Positions 7,920 through 16,682 of a DNA stretch of 31,990 nucleotides are shown one piece after another. The position numbers and the translations under genes are program-made. Origin of the DNA: Litorivicinus sp965656605. Its GTDB lineage: Bacteria > Pseudomonadota > Gammaproteobacteria > Pseudomonadales > Litorivicinaceae. The stretch's first letter is position 1; each line of letters begins with the position of its first letter. Under the pieces are notes generated by a model that did no database searches, was not told the origin of the DNA, and saw only the letters and a program-made list of their open reading frames with translations. Location: positions 1-31,990 of the forward strand of contig CBFHLC010000022.1 in the NCBI GenBank assembly GCA_965656605.1. Reading direction: 5' to 3'.

Positions 7920-9549
7920 ATTTACGATTCCGATACAGCCACGCCGGAAGGGCCAGCGCGAGGGCGAAGGCTAACCAAGGCAGCGCCATTTGCAAACTCG
8001 CCAGCACCCCGATCACCCGGCGATCCACACCGCCGAAGCTGGTCACCAACTCGGTGGTCAGGGTTGGAAAACGTCCACCGCCCAATAACAAGGTGGGCAA
8101 GTACTGCGCAATCGAGACCGACATAGCCAAGGCCCAGGCACCCAGCACCGCACGAATCAGCAACGGCAGACGAATTCGCATCAGTCGCCGCAGGTAGCCT
8201 GCACCGACCAGCTGGGCTTGGCGCTCGTATCCCGGGTTCAATTCACGCCATGGGCCCGCCAGCATCAACAGCGCATAGGGCATCGCGTAGACCCAATGCG
8301 CCCAGATCAGCGTGCTACGCAGCCCATCCAAATCCCCGAGCAACGCCGCCCCCTGCCAGCCCAGCAGCACACACACCTGTGGCAGCAGCAACGGGACATA
8401 CCAGACTGCATCCAGACGCGGGACTTGGCGGTGACGCTCCAATTCTAGCCACGTGATCGCGGCCAGCACCGCTAACACCGATGAGGCCAAGGCAAACACC
8501 AGCGTGTTTTCCAGCAATGGCCACCAGTCATCGGCCCGCTGGCTCCACAATCGCAGGCTATAGGATGAGGGCAAGACGTCGGGGAATCGCCAGCGTTGCG
8601 TAAACGACCATACCAGCAGGCTGATCAGGGCCAAGCCGCTGACCAACCACAGTCCAGACAATAATCGTCGGGCGATCCAGCCCGGCAGCGCTCGATGACG
8701 ACGACCGTTCACACGATGAGCGGCCATCACCGGGGCCAGCGCTCGATAAAAGGTATGCAGTAGCGCGAAACTCAGGATCACCACCGCCAACAACCAAAGG
8801 GCTGCAATCGATGCCTGCGCGCGCCCGCCCGGCTGGGTGAAATACTCGATCACCCACAAAGCCAAAGTGGGCGGCTGACCGGGACCCAGGATAATCGCCA
8901 TATCGACCACGGTTAGGTTGTACGCGACCACCACCGCAATCGGCAGACGCATCATCGGCAGCAATTGCGGCAGAATCAGGCGAGTCCAGCACTGGGCCGC
9001 GGAGTAGCCCAGCACTCGCCCCTGACGCAGATGCTCGTCTGGCTGCAGTCGCGGCAGATAGGCCAAGGCGGTGAACAACAAAAACGGCAGCTCTTTCAGC
9101 GCCAAGCCCAGAATCAGTGACAGCCCCATCGCATCGGGCACCACCCATCCATCCGAGGGTCGCGTCCAATCCATCATGGGCGCCACAAGGCGCGCCAGCA
9201 GACCACTGGGTGCCAACAAAAATACCAGCCCCACTGCTAAGGCGGCATGTGGAACTGCCAGCATCGGGGCCAGCAGCTGACGCACCCGCGCCAGTGACGG
9301 CCGACCCCACCAGGCCGCCAGCGCCAGCAGTGCCAGCGCTAACGCCAACGCACTCGCACCCAAGCCGCTGATTAACGTGCGGTGGGTTGCGGCGATCCAA
9401 CGGGGATCATCAAAAACGCTCATGCCCGGGAGTGACCCAGGAAATACCCCGGCGGCTGAGAGCAGCGTACCCAACAAGCCCGCCAGCAGCGGCACCATAA
9501 AGGCCGCCGCAATCAGGCCTGCAATTACTGGGCGTAACGCTCGGCCCAA
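7912..9549 (-). CDS. ynjC: ABC transporter permease YnjC
   Basis: This is the inner-membrane permease of the YnjBCD importer, a double-length protein with two BPD-transp-1-type halves. Each half has about six hydrophobic helices, split near the arginine-rich segment around residue 280. The open frame begins with a GTG at 9627, but that lies deep within ynjB. I prefer a TTG at 9549 because GGAGG stands 4 bases upstream and the hydrophobic N-terminus then starts at once (MGRALRPVIAG). That gives 545 residues and a 25-base overlap with ynjB. Start choice is uncertain; identity is supported by its place between ynjB and ynjD. Confidence 0.88.
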   Translation of the reverse strand: MGRALRPVIAGLIAAAFMVPLLAGLLGTLLSAAGVFPGSLPGMSVFDDPRWIAATHRTLISGLGASALALALALLALAAWWGRPSLARVRQLLAPMLAVPHAALAVGLVFLLAPSGLLARLVAPMMDWTRPSDGWVVPDAMGLSLILGLALKELPFLLFTALAYLPRLQPDEHLRQGRVLGYSAAQCWTRLILPQLLPMMRLPIAVVVAYNLTVVDMAIILGPGQPPTLALWVIEYFTQPGGRAQASIAALWLLAVVILSFALLHTFYRALAPVMAAHRVNGRRHRALPGWIARRLLSGLWLVSGLALISLLVWSFTQRWRFPDVLPSSYSLRLWSQRADDWWPLLENTLVFALASSVLAVLAAITWLELERHRQVPRLDAVWYVPLLLPQVCVLLGWQGAALLGDLDGLRSTLIWAHWVYAMPYALLMLAGPWRELNPGYERQAQLVGAGYLRRLMRIRLPLLIRAVLGAWALAMSVSIAQYLPTLLLGGGRFPTLTTELVTSFGGVDRRVIGVLASLQMALPWLAFALALALPAWLYRNRKFA

Positions 9550-10712
9550 GCGGCCTCCAAAGCAGCCGTCCAGCTGGCGTGAGGCTCGCTCCGGGTGTTG
9601 GCCAGCTGCTCTATCGGCAACGCCCACACGCCCAGATCAATTTGTTCGAATTGGGTTTTCTGCGCGGCATCTAGCTTGGACAGATCCAGCACAGTCGGAT
9701 CGCCCCAGTAGTCCGGGTTGGCTTTGCGTGCTTGCGCCTCGGGGCTCATCAAGAAGTTGGCCACCACCATCGCCCCCGCCGGTGCCTGGGCGTTAAAGGG
9801 GATCGAGACAAAGTGCGTGTTGCCAACCGTGCCGCCCTCAAAAATATAGGTGCGTGTGGTGTCTGCCAGTTGGCCCTCACGTACCGCGGCGCTGGCCTCG
9901 TTCGGGTTAAAACTAATCGCGATGTCGATCTCGCCATCGTCCATCAGCTGGCGGGTTTCCTCGCCACTGCTGGGCCACACCTTGCCCTGGCCACGCAGCA
10001 AGGGATGCATCTGATCTAAATAAGCCCACAACTCCGCGGTCACCGACTCAAAATCGGCCTGATCGACCGGCTGCAACAGGGCATCAGGCTGAGTGGTCAG
10101 CTCGGACAGCAGCTGCTTCACAAAGGTGGTGCCGTGAAACGAAGGCGGTGCGGGGTAGGCGAAACGACCGCCCTGTTTTAAATGAGCCAACAAAGCCTGA
10201 GCACTTTTGGGCGGATTTGGCAGCAACTCGCTGTCATGGAAAAACACCAATTGCGCGCCACCCCAAGGGGCTTCTAGACCCTCGACGGGCACACTGAAGT
10301 CATAGGCAATGGAGGGTTTGTCCGCGACCCACTGGGCGTTGGGCACATGGTTGGCAAAGTCACCAAACAGCAGATCACCCTTTTTCAAATTGGCGAAGTT
10401 CTCACCGTTGATCCACATCAGATCGACGTTGCCACCGTCGTTTTTGCCGACCGCTTTGGCCGACTCAATTTGAGTCACGATCTCGGCAATATCGCCGACT
10501 TTGACGTGCTCTAGCGTCACACCGTATTGGCTCAGGACCTGCTCACCGACCCAGTCGATGTATTGGTTAATCCGATCCGATCCGCCCCAGGCATTGAAAT
10601 AGACCGTCTGGCCTTGAGCGCTATCCAGCACCTCGCTCCAGGGCGAGTCAGGCTGAATCGCCCAGGCCGGCAGAGAGCTGGCCAGCGCGCATGCAAGCAG
10701 TGTTTTTTTCAT
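9525..10712 (-). CDS. ynjB: ABC transporter substrate-binding protein YnjB
   Basis: This is the periplasmic binding protein of the YnjBCD importer. The 395-residue product begins with a clear Sec signal peptide (MKKTLLACALASSLPAWA, cleavage expected after AWA). YFNAWGGSDRINQYIDWV and DLMWINGENFANLK match the YnjB family, a branch of the iron/thiamine/spermidine binding-protein superfamily. The ATG at 10712 has GGAAG 9 bases upstream. The alternative TTG at 10721 abuts that site and is unlikely. The ligand is unknown. Only 18 bases separate it from the upstream oxidoreductase gene, so they are probably cotranscribed. Confidence 0.92.
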   Translation of the reverse strand: MKKTLLACALASSLPAWAIQPDSPWSEVLDSAQGQTVYFNAWGGSDRINQYIDWVGEQVLSQYGVTLEHVKVGDIAEIVTQIESAKAVGKNDGGNVDLMWINGENFANLKKGDLLFGDFANHVPNAQWVADKPSIAYDFSVPVEGLEAPWGGAQLVFFHDSELLPNPPKSAQALLAHLKQGGRFAYPAPPSFHGTTFVKQLLSELTTQPDALLQPVDQADFESVTAELWAYLDQMHPLLRGQGKVWPSSGEETRQLMDDGEIDIAISFNPNEASAAVREGQLADTTRTYIFEGGTVGNTHFVSIPFNAQAPAGAMVVANFLMSPEAQARKANPDYWGDPTVLDLSKLDAAQKTQFEQIDLGVWALPIEQLANTRSEPHASWTAALEAAWAERYAQ

Positions 10713-10730
10713 GATTTTCAACTTCCTTTC

Positions 10731-12863
10731 CTACGTTCTACGCCAGGCGTGGTATTTCGCCACATAACCCAGCAGTTTTTCTGGCACGTTGGCGCGTTTC
10801 CACTCGCCTGCAGCATACTTGTTGGCCTCGACCATCGAGGGGTAGGCGTGGGTGGTGCCCAGGATTTTGTTCAAGCCCAGCTTCCAACGCTTGGCCAGGA
10901 CAAATTCCTGAATCAGATCCCCGGCATGAGCGCCAACCAACGTCACGCCTAGCAGTGTATCCTTGCCGGGCTGGGTCAGCACTTTGACGAATCCATGGGC
11001 CTCACCATCGGCAATCGCCCGATCCAAATCATCAATGCCATAGCGGGTCACTTCAAATTCAATCCCCTGGGCGCGCGCCTCGTCCTCGGACAGCCCCAAC
11101 CGGGCCACCTCAGGGTCGGTGAAGGTCACCCAACTCAAAGCACTCCAATCCACTTTGAATTTTTTGAAGGTGCCAAACAAGGCATTGACTGCGGCGTACC
11201 ACGCCATATGAGCGGCGGCATGGGTAAACTGATACGGCCCCACCACATCACCCACCGCATAGACGTTGGGGAACTTAACCTGCAAATACTCATTGGCCTC
11301 TAGCGTGCCATTGGCTCGAGTGGGCAAATCTAGCGCCGCCAAGGCCGGCAGATCGGAGTTCGCACGGCGGCCCACCGCGATCAGCACCTCGTCAAATTCA
11401 ATGCGATGCGTGTGATCATCCTGTTCGGCGTACAGCACCTTGATGCCGTCCTCGAGTGCGAAGCGCGTGGGTTTAGTCGAGGTCATGACTCGCACGCCCT
11501 CACGGACAAATCGCGCGGTGACTTCCTCGGCCACATCGGCGTCCTCGCGGGGCATTAGACGAGGCGACATGTCTACCTGGGTGACCTGCGAGCCCAATCG
11601 CTGAAAGGACTGGGCCAACTCACAACCAATCGGGCCACCGCCGATCACCAGCATACGGCTGGGCTTCTCGCGCAGATTCCACAGAGTGTCGCTGGTGCGG
11701 TAACCGACCTCGTCCAGACCCGGGATGGGCGGAACAAAGGGCCGCGCGCCGGTGGCGATGACCAAGTTTCGTGCGGTGATTCGCTGGCCGTTGACCTCGA
11801 CGGTCCAGGGATCAATCACCTTGGCCTCGCCCATGATGCAATTCACGCCCAGCGAGCGGTAGCGCTCGACGCTGTCGTGTGGCTCGATCTGGGCAATCAC
11901 GTCGTGCACACGATCCATGACGGCGGCGAAGTTGATGTCTGGCTCGACCGAAGCGATACCAAACTTGCTGGCCTCGCGCAGATTTTGCGCCGTCCGCGCC
12001 GATTTAATAAGGGCTTTGGAGGGCACGCAACCGGTGTTTAAACAGTCCCCACCCATCTCATTTTTCTCGATCAGAGTGACTTTGGCTTTGACCGCGGCAG
12101 CAATGTAGGCGCTGACCAAACCACCCGAGCCTGCGCCAATCACGACCATATCGTTGTCAAAGGATTTCGGGCGGGTAAAGCCCTCGTAGACCTTGCGGGC
12201 CTGTAGCATTTCAACCAGTTTTTTAGCAATCAGGGGAAAGATTCCTAATAAGGCGAATGAGCCAATCAAGGCGGGGCTGAGCAGACCGCCCAGGGTTTCG
12301 ATTTGAGCCAACTGGGTGCCGGCATTCACAAACACCGCCGTGCCCGGCAGCATCCCTAGCTGACTGACCCAATAAAAGGTTCGCGTTTTAATGGGCGTCA
12401 GGCCCATGACTAGGTTGATCACGAAAAACGGGAAAACAGGCACCAGACGCAAAGTGAACAGATAGAAGCCCCCCTCGCGCTCGATCCCATCGTTTAAGGC
12501 CTGCAGGTTTTTGCCAAAGCGTTGTAACACCCAATCACGTAGCACCGTGCGGCTGATCAAAAACGCCAAGGTCGCACCGATCGAGCTGGCAAAACTCACC
12601 AGCAACAGCCCCCAGCCCAGGCCAAACAGCGCGCCCCCAGCCAGGGTTAAAATCACGGCACCAGGCAACGACAGCGCGGTCACCACAACGTATCCTGCGG
12701 CGAACACTAAACCGGCCAACACCGGCTGGGACACTACCCAACCGTTGAGTTCCGCTTGACGCGACTTGAGGCTGCCCAAGGTCAGATACTGACCCAAATC
12801 AAAGCCGATAAAGGCGGCGACGATCGCAACCGCGAGCGCCAGAATGATGAATTTCTTGTACAT
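10731..12863 (-). CDS. VTT (TVP38/DedA-like) membrane domain fused to mercuric reductase-like flavin oxidoreductase
   Basis: This 710-residue protein has two parts. Residues 1-225 are hydrophobic, with LPGAVILTLAGGALFG and VPVFPFFVINLVMG typical of the TVP38/TMEM64 (VTT) family. Residues 235-710 form a pyridine nucleotide-disulfide oxidoreductase with FAD-binding GAGSGG (243-248), redox-active CLNTGC (Cys274, Cys279), NAD(P)-binding GGGPIGCELA and a C-terminal dimerisation domain. It lacks the N-terminal metal-binding domain and C-terminal Cys pair of true MerA, so mercury reduction is unlikely. It heads an operon with ynjBCDF. The electron acceptor is unknown; the fusion places a soluble flavoenzyme at the inner face of the membrane. 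Confidence 0.9.
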   Translation of the reverse strand: MYKKFIILALAVAIVAAFIGFDLGQYLTLGSLKSRQAELNGWVVSQPVLAGLVFAAGYVVVTALSLPGAVILTLAGGALFGLGWGLLLVSFASSIGATLAFLISRTVLRDWVLQRFGKNLQALNDGIEREGGFYLFTLRLVPVFPFFVINLVMGLTPIKTRTFYWVSQLGMLPGTAVFVNAGTQLAQIETLGGLLSPALIGSFALLGIFPLIAKKLVEMLQARKVYEGFTRPKSFDNDMVVIGAGSGGLVSAYIAAAVKAKVTLIEKNEMGGDCLNTGCVPSKALIKSARTAQNLREASKFGIASVEPDINFAAVMDRVHDVIAQIEPHDSVERYRSLGVNCIMGEAKVIDPWTVEVNGQRITARNLVIATGARPFVPPIPGLDEVGYRTSDTLWNLREKPSRMLVIGGGPIGCELAQSFQRLGSQVTQVDMSPRLMPREDADVAEEVTARFVREGVRVMTSTKPTRFALEDGIKVLYAEQDDHTHRIEFDEVLIAVGRRANSDLPALAALDLPTRANGTLEANEYLQVKFPNVYAVGDVVGPYQFTHAAAHMAWYAAVNALFGTFKKFKVDWSALSWVTFTDPEVARLGLSEDEARAQGIEFEVTRYGIDDLDRAIADGEAHGFVKVLTQPGKDTLLGVTLVGAHAGDLIQEFVLAKRWKLGLNKILGTTHAYPSMVEANKYAAGEWKRANVPEKLLGYVAKYHAWRRT

Positions 12864-12955
12864 TATGAATTCCCTTACTTACCGCCATTGGAACACCCCC
12901 TTGGGGATTCGTTCCGCTGTAGTTACCCTTGGGAAACTGATCAAAAGGACAAGCC
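12864..12955. promoter_or_regulatory. Divergent intergenic region with nested inverted repeat
   Basis: This 92-base gap separates the minus-strand oxidoreductase-ynj operon from hemB on the plus strand, so promoters for both should lie here. An inverted repeat stands at its centre: GGAAC (12890-12894) pairs with GTTCC (12911-12915), enclosing a C-run and GGGG around TT. It could be an operator or a short RNA hairpin. I see no convincing -35/-10 pair for either side. Confidence 0.35.
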
Positions 12956-13954
12956 ATGATTGAACGTCAATTTCCTAGGGCGCGCGCGCGTCGTCTGCGT
13001 CGTACTGACTCGCTGCGTGCCATGGTGCAGGAATCCGTTCTGCAACCCAGTGATTTGATCCTGCCGTTTTTTGTTCAAGAAGGCGTGGATCAACGAACAC
13101 CGGTGCCCAGTATGCCCGGCGTCGAGCGCCTGAGCATCGATCACAGTGTAGAGCTAGCCCGCCAAGCTGCCCAGCAGGGCATTAGTGCCATGGCCGTGTT
13201 CCCGGTCACTCCGGGCGATGTGAAATCACTCGATGCGGCAGAAGCTTACAACCCCGAGGGTTTGGCCCAGCGATGCATGCGCGCCATCAAGGACGCTGTT
13301 CCGCAGATTTCGATCATGTCAGACGCGGCACTGGACCCCTTCACGACCCATGGACAGGACGGCATTATTGATGCGTCGGGCTATGTGCTGAACGACGAGA
13401 CCATCGAGGTGTTGGTGAAACAATCGCTGTCCCACGCCCAGGCCGGCGCCGACATTATCGGGCCCAGCGACATGATGGACGGGCGCATCGGTGCGATCCG
13501 CGATGGCCTGGAGAATGCCGGCTTTATTCACACCTGCATCATGAGCTACGCCGCCAAGTATGCCAGCGCCTACTACGGCCCCTTCCGCGATGCCGTCGGC
13601 AGCGCAGGCAACTTAGGCAAGGCAGACAAAAAGACCTACCAGATGAATCCGGCAAACTCCGATGAGGCCTTGCAAGAGGCGGCTATGGATTTGGCCGAGG
13701 GGGCGGACTTTTTAATGGTCAAACCCGGCCTGCCCTATTTGGACATCATTCACCGTCTGAAAACGGAACTAAAAGCCCCCGTCACGGCGTATCACGTCAG
13801 CGGCGAGTACGCGATGCTAGAGGCCGCCGCCGCAAACGGCTGGATAGATCGTGACAAGGTCATGCTAGAGACCCTGATGAGCTTCAAGCGGGCCGGAGCG
13901 GACGCGATCCTGAGCTACCATGCGCTGGATGCGGCACGACTACTCAACGCTTGA
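12956..13954 (+). CDS. hemB: Delta-aminolevulinic acid dehydratase (porphobilinogen synthase)
   Basis: HemB condenses two 5-aminolevulinate molecules into porphobilinogen, the second step of heme synthesis from ALA, in the cytoplasm. The 332-residue product has both Schiff-base lysines, Lys201 (AAKYASAYYGPF) and Lys256 (MVKPGLPYLD). The usual zinc-binding Cys cluster is replaced by the Asp-type DAALDPFTTHGQDG. This identifies the Mg-dependent class found in Pseudomonas. An AAAAGGA site lies upstream of the ATG. Neighbouring trxA, rho and ubiD recall the Pseudomonas chromosome, where ppk and ppx also occur, though these are absent here. Confidence 0.97.
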   Translation: MIERQFPRARARRLRRTDSLRAMVQESVLQPSDLILPFFVQEGVDQRTPVPSMPGVERLSIDHSVELARQAAQQGISAMAVFPVTPGDVKSLDAAEAYNPEGLAQRCMRAIKDAVPQISIMSDAALDPFTTHGQDGIIDASGYVLNDETIEVLVKQSLSHAQAGADIIGPSDMMDGRIGAIRDGLENAGFIHTCIMSYAAKYASAYYGPFRDAVGSAGNLGKADKKTYQMNPANSDEALQEAAMDLAEGADFLMVKPGLPYLDIIHRLKTELKAPVTAYHVSGEYAMLEAAAANGWIDRDKVMLETLMSFKRAGADAILSYHALDAARLLNA

Positions 13955-14012
13955 GGTTTGGCATCACAGCCCCGATGATTACCCCACGCGCCACACAAGC
14001 AAAGGAAAAATG

Positions 14013-14339
14013 ATGAGCGAATTGATCAAACACATCACCGACGACAGCTTCGAAGCCGACGTCATCAATGCATCCGGCCCGGTCCTAGTCGACTTTTGGG
14101 CGGAGTGGTGTGGCCCCTGCAAAATGATTGCTCCGGTGCTAGAAGAGCTATCCACTGAATACGAAGGCCGTGTCCAGATCACCAAGATCGACGTGGACTC
14201 AAACCGCGCCAGTGCCGAGAAATACGGCGTGCGTGGCATTCCCACATTGATGTTGTTCGATAACGGTGAAGCCAAGGCCACCAAGGTCGGCGCATTGAAC
14301 AAGTCACAGCTGGCAGCGTTCTTGGAAGAGCAGCTGTAA
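14013..14339 (+). CDS. trxA: Thioredoxin 1
   Basis: This is the cytoplasmic disulfide reductase that supplies electrons to ribonucleotide reductase, PAPS reductase and others. The 108-residue product has the active site WCGPC at residues 32-36 and the cis-proline loop GIPTLMLF. I chose the second of two adjacent ATGs (14013), which lies 6-7 bases from AAAGGA. The 14010 ATG is too close. The open frame reaches back into hemB, but those residues are not thioredoxin. A strong terminator follows the stop. Confidence 0.97.
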   Translation: MSELIKHITDDSFEADVINASGPVLVDFWAEWCGPCKMIAPVLEELSTEYEGRVQITKIDVDSNRASAEKYGVRGIPTLMLFDNGEAKATKVGALNKSQLAAFLEEQL

Positions 14340-14362
14340 AGAACCTTTTACAGCACGCTAGG

Positions 14363-14387
14363 AAAGCGCCTTCGGGCGCTTTTTTTA
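14363..14387 (+). terminator. Rho-independent terminator after trxA
   Basis: A perfect 8-bp stem AAAGCGCC/GGCGCTTT closes a TTCG tetraloop and is followed by a run of T. It lies 24 bases after the trxA stop, so it ends the hemB/trxA transcript and separates it from the transporter gene downstream. Confidence 0.92.
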
Positions 14388-14446
14388 CATCTGCATGACC
14401 TCGATCAATTCCCCATTATCCCAAACCGTTATATTGTCATAACCCT

Positions 14447-15472
14447 ATGGAATGGATTGAATCACTCGAGGCCGAAACAGTTTCGGTACTGATCGGCATC
14501 ATCACCGGCTTGGTATTTGGCGTCTTCGCACAACAAAGCCGCTTTTGCCTGCGCGCTGCCTGCATCGAATTTTGGCGCGGGCACCCCGCGCAAAAGTTTG
14601 CTATCTGGTTAATCGCTTTTTCGTGCGCATTGATCGCAACTCAAATGGCAATCGCCAACCAAATGCTTGAGACCGGCAGCATTCGTCAGCTGACTACGAC
14701 AGGCAGTCTGTCCGGTGCCGTCCTTGGCGGCAGTTTGTTCGGCATCGGCATGGTATTAGCTCGCGGCTGTGCCAGCCGTTTGCTGGTGCTGTCCGGCACC
14801 GGAAATCAGCGGGCGCTGGTTGCCGGACTGGTCGTAACTCTGGTCGCCCAAGCGACTCTACGTGGAGGCCTCAGCCCTGTGCGTGAAGATCTCGGCAATC
14901 TGTGGCTGATCGGCCCAGAGCAGCGCAACTTGGCTGACTACCTGCCCAGCTACCTACCCATGTTTTTAGGCGCAGGCCTACTGGTACTCGGCCTATGGAT
15001 GGGCGTCAAACACAAAGCGTCACGCTATTTTATGCTGGGTGCCGGCATCGTCGGTGGCTCAGTCGCGTTGGGCTGGACTCTCACCGCCTGGCATGCCAGT
15101 TGGAGCTTCGACATTGTCAGCATCAAGAGCGTCTCGTTTACCGGGCCTTCAGCAGACACCCTGATGGGGTTTATCAATTCGCCAACTATCCCGTTGAACT
15201 TCGACATCGGCATCGTGTTGGGCGTATTCGGCGGCAGCCTGATGGCATCCCTAGTCACCGGCCAGTTCCAGTTGCAATCGTTTAACGAGGAAACCGGCCT
15301 GAGTCGGTATCTGATCGGTGCAGTCTTAATGGGCTTCGGTGGAATGCTAGCCGGCGGCTGCGCGGTGGGCGCGGGCGTGACAGGTGGTGCTGTGATGGCG
15401 CTTACCGCGTGGGTCGCCCTGCTATTTATGTGGCTCAGCGCAGGCCTCACTGATCGCTTAATCGATCGTTAA
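14447..15472 (+). CDS. YeeE/YedE-family (TsuA-like) sulfur-compound transporter
   Basis: This is a polytopic inner-membrane protein of 341 residues in the family that includes the thiosulfate importer TsuA. It shows the duplicated family motif: ARGCASRLLV (Cys108) in the first half and LAGGCAVGAGVTGG in the second. An additional RFCLRAAC segment lies in the first loop. In TsuA, cysteines in such motifs relay thiosulfate through the membrane. Thiosulfate or a related sulfur species is therefore the likely cargo, by family only. It stands between trxA and rho, which adjoin in many relatives, and has no strong ribosome-binding site. Confidence 0.85.
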   Translation: MEWIESLEAETVSVLIGIITGLVFGVFAQQSRFCLRAACIEFWRGHPAQKFAIWLIAFSCALIATQMAIANQMLETGSIRQLTTTGSLSGAVLGGSLFGIGMVLARGCASRLLVLSGTGNQRALVAGLVVTLVAQATLRGGLSPVREDLGNLWLIGPEQRNLADYLPSYLPMFLGAGLLVLGLWMGVKHKASRYFMLGAGIVGGSVALGWTLTAWHASWSFDIVSIKSVSFTGPSADTLMGFINSPTIPLNFDIGIVLGVFGGSLMASLVTGQFQLQSFNEETGLSRYLIGAVLMGFGGMLAGGCAVGAGVTGGAVMALTAWVALLFMWLSAGLTDRLIDR

Positions 15473-15511
15473 TACCTTGCTTTATCTAGCAGGCGACCTT
15501 AGCTAATCACC

Positions 15512-16543
15512 ATGATTAGATACCTTGGCCTGTGGGCCACCAGCCCCTTGGCCCTGGCCTTTGAGGCCCAAATCATCGCGGCCGATCTGAACCACCCTTG
15601 GTCGATCGAGCTGACCCCCAACTACGCCTATGTAGTCGAGCGCGATGCAGGTATCAAACGCATCGAGCTGGAAAGCGGCGCGGTCACAGAGATCACAGGC
15701 TTACCCAAGGCAATCGCGGCGGGCCAAGGCGGACGATTTGATCTGCTGCTGGCACCGGATTACAAGCAAACCGGGCAGGTCTACATGGCGCTGAACGGCG
15801 GCTCGCGAACGAATATGGGATTGGAGTTGTATCGTGGAAAAATCCAAGGGGACACCTTCACCGATGCTGATCAAATGTATCGTATGCAAGGCAGTTTTGG
15901 TTCTCGCCACTTTGGCGGTCGTCTGGTAACCGATGGCGACTACGTCTATTTATCCACCGGCGATCGAGGCGACGCCCAGCGCGCGCAGGACCCCGATGAC
16001 TCGGCCGGCTCGATTCTGCGTTTCACCTTGGACGGTCAACCCGCCGGCATCATGCCCGGACACCCCGCGCTGTATTCAATGGGGCATCGCAACGTGCAAG
16101 GGCTGTGGATGGATCCGGACGGTAGTTTGTGGGCACATGAACACGGCCCACAAGGGGGCGATGAGTTAAACCAAATCCGTGGCGGTGAAAACCATGGCTG
16201 GCCGTTGGTGACTTACGGTCGCAACTACGGCCTAGGCACCCGAATCAGCGATTTTGAAACCAAACCCGGCTACATCGACCCGACATTGCAATGGACGCCC
16301 TCGATCGCGCCTGCTGGCTTGATCCGCTATACCGGCGAGCGCTTCACAGATTGGCAGGATAAATTCCTAGTGGGCGCACTGAAATATCAGCTGGTCTCGG
16401 TGGTATCCGCCGATGGCACGGCAGAGCTGGACAGGCACTTTGCGGGTGAGTTTGGCCGCATCCGCGATCTGGCCCAAGACGATCAGGGCCGGGTATATTT
16501 GTTGACTGATGACGGTCAAGGCCGCGTCATCCGCATTCAATAG
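15512..16543 (+). CDS. PQQ-dependent aldose sugar dehydrogenase-like beta-propeller protein (YliI family)
   Basis: This is a predicted periplasmic six-bladed propeller of the glucose/sorbosone dehydrogenase family, which oxidises aldoses with pyrroloquinoline quinone. The 343-residue product has a short hydrophobic N-terminus that may be a signal peptide. The family core is clear: LNHPWSIELTP, GDRGDAQRAQD, MGHRNVQGLWMDP, HEHGPQGGDELN and GGENHGWPLVTYG. It is slightly shorter than E. coli YliI. No PQQ biosynthesis gene is in the window. The substrate is unknown. Its gene follows the transporter by about 40 bases and may share its promoter. Confidence 0.88.
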   Translation: MIRYLGLWATSPLALAFEAQIIAADLNHPWSIELTPNYAYVVERDAGIKRIELESGAVTEITGLPKAIAAGQGGRFDLLLAPDYKQTGQVYMALNGGSRTNMGLELYRGKIQGDTFTDADQMYRMQGSFGSRHFGGRLVTDGDYVYLSTGDRGDAQRAQDPDDSAGSILRFTLDGQPAGIMPGHPALYSMGHRNVQGLWMDPDGSLWAHEHGPQGGDELNQIRGGENHGWPLVTYGRNYGLGTRISDFETKPGYIDPTLQWTPSIAPAGLIRYTGERFTDWQDKFLVGALKYQLVSVVSADGTAELDRHFAGEFGRIRDLAQDDQGRVYLLTDDGQGRVIRIQ

Positions 16544-16682
16544 CTGTACCTGCCACTAGACAACCCGCTGGACCCGCTCTATATTCGAGGTATTGCGCAA
16601 TTTCAAGCGCAAGCGCTATTCGTAAAAACCCCTTTTTCTTTATTGGCTCTTATAGCCCGTAATCCCCTTTCAGAAGAACTCT
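16544..16682 (+). promoter_or_regulatory. rho leader region with possible promoter
   Basis: This 139-base gap precedes rho. A weak sigma70-like pair is visible, TTGCGC near 16590 and CTATTC 17 bases later, followed by an AT-rich leader. The region contains GCGC-rich short repeats (GCGCAATTTCAAGCGCAAGCGC). Rho leaders in relatives are autoregulated by attenuation, but nothing in this sequence proves that here. Confidence 0.3.

Noticed and set aside
8558..9400. 280-residue minus-strand ORF within ynjC
   Set aside because: It is in another frame of the same strand as ynjC, has Gly/Ala-rich composition typical of out-of-frame reading, and ynjC is clearly the real gene.
10731..12863. Mercuric reductase (merA) assignment
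   Set aside because: The N-terminal heavy-metal domain and C-terminal vicinal cysteines are missing, and no mer genes are nearby.
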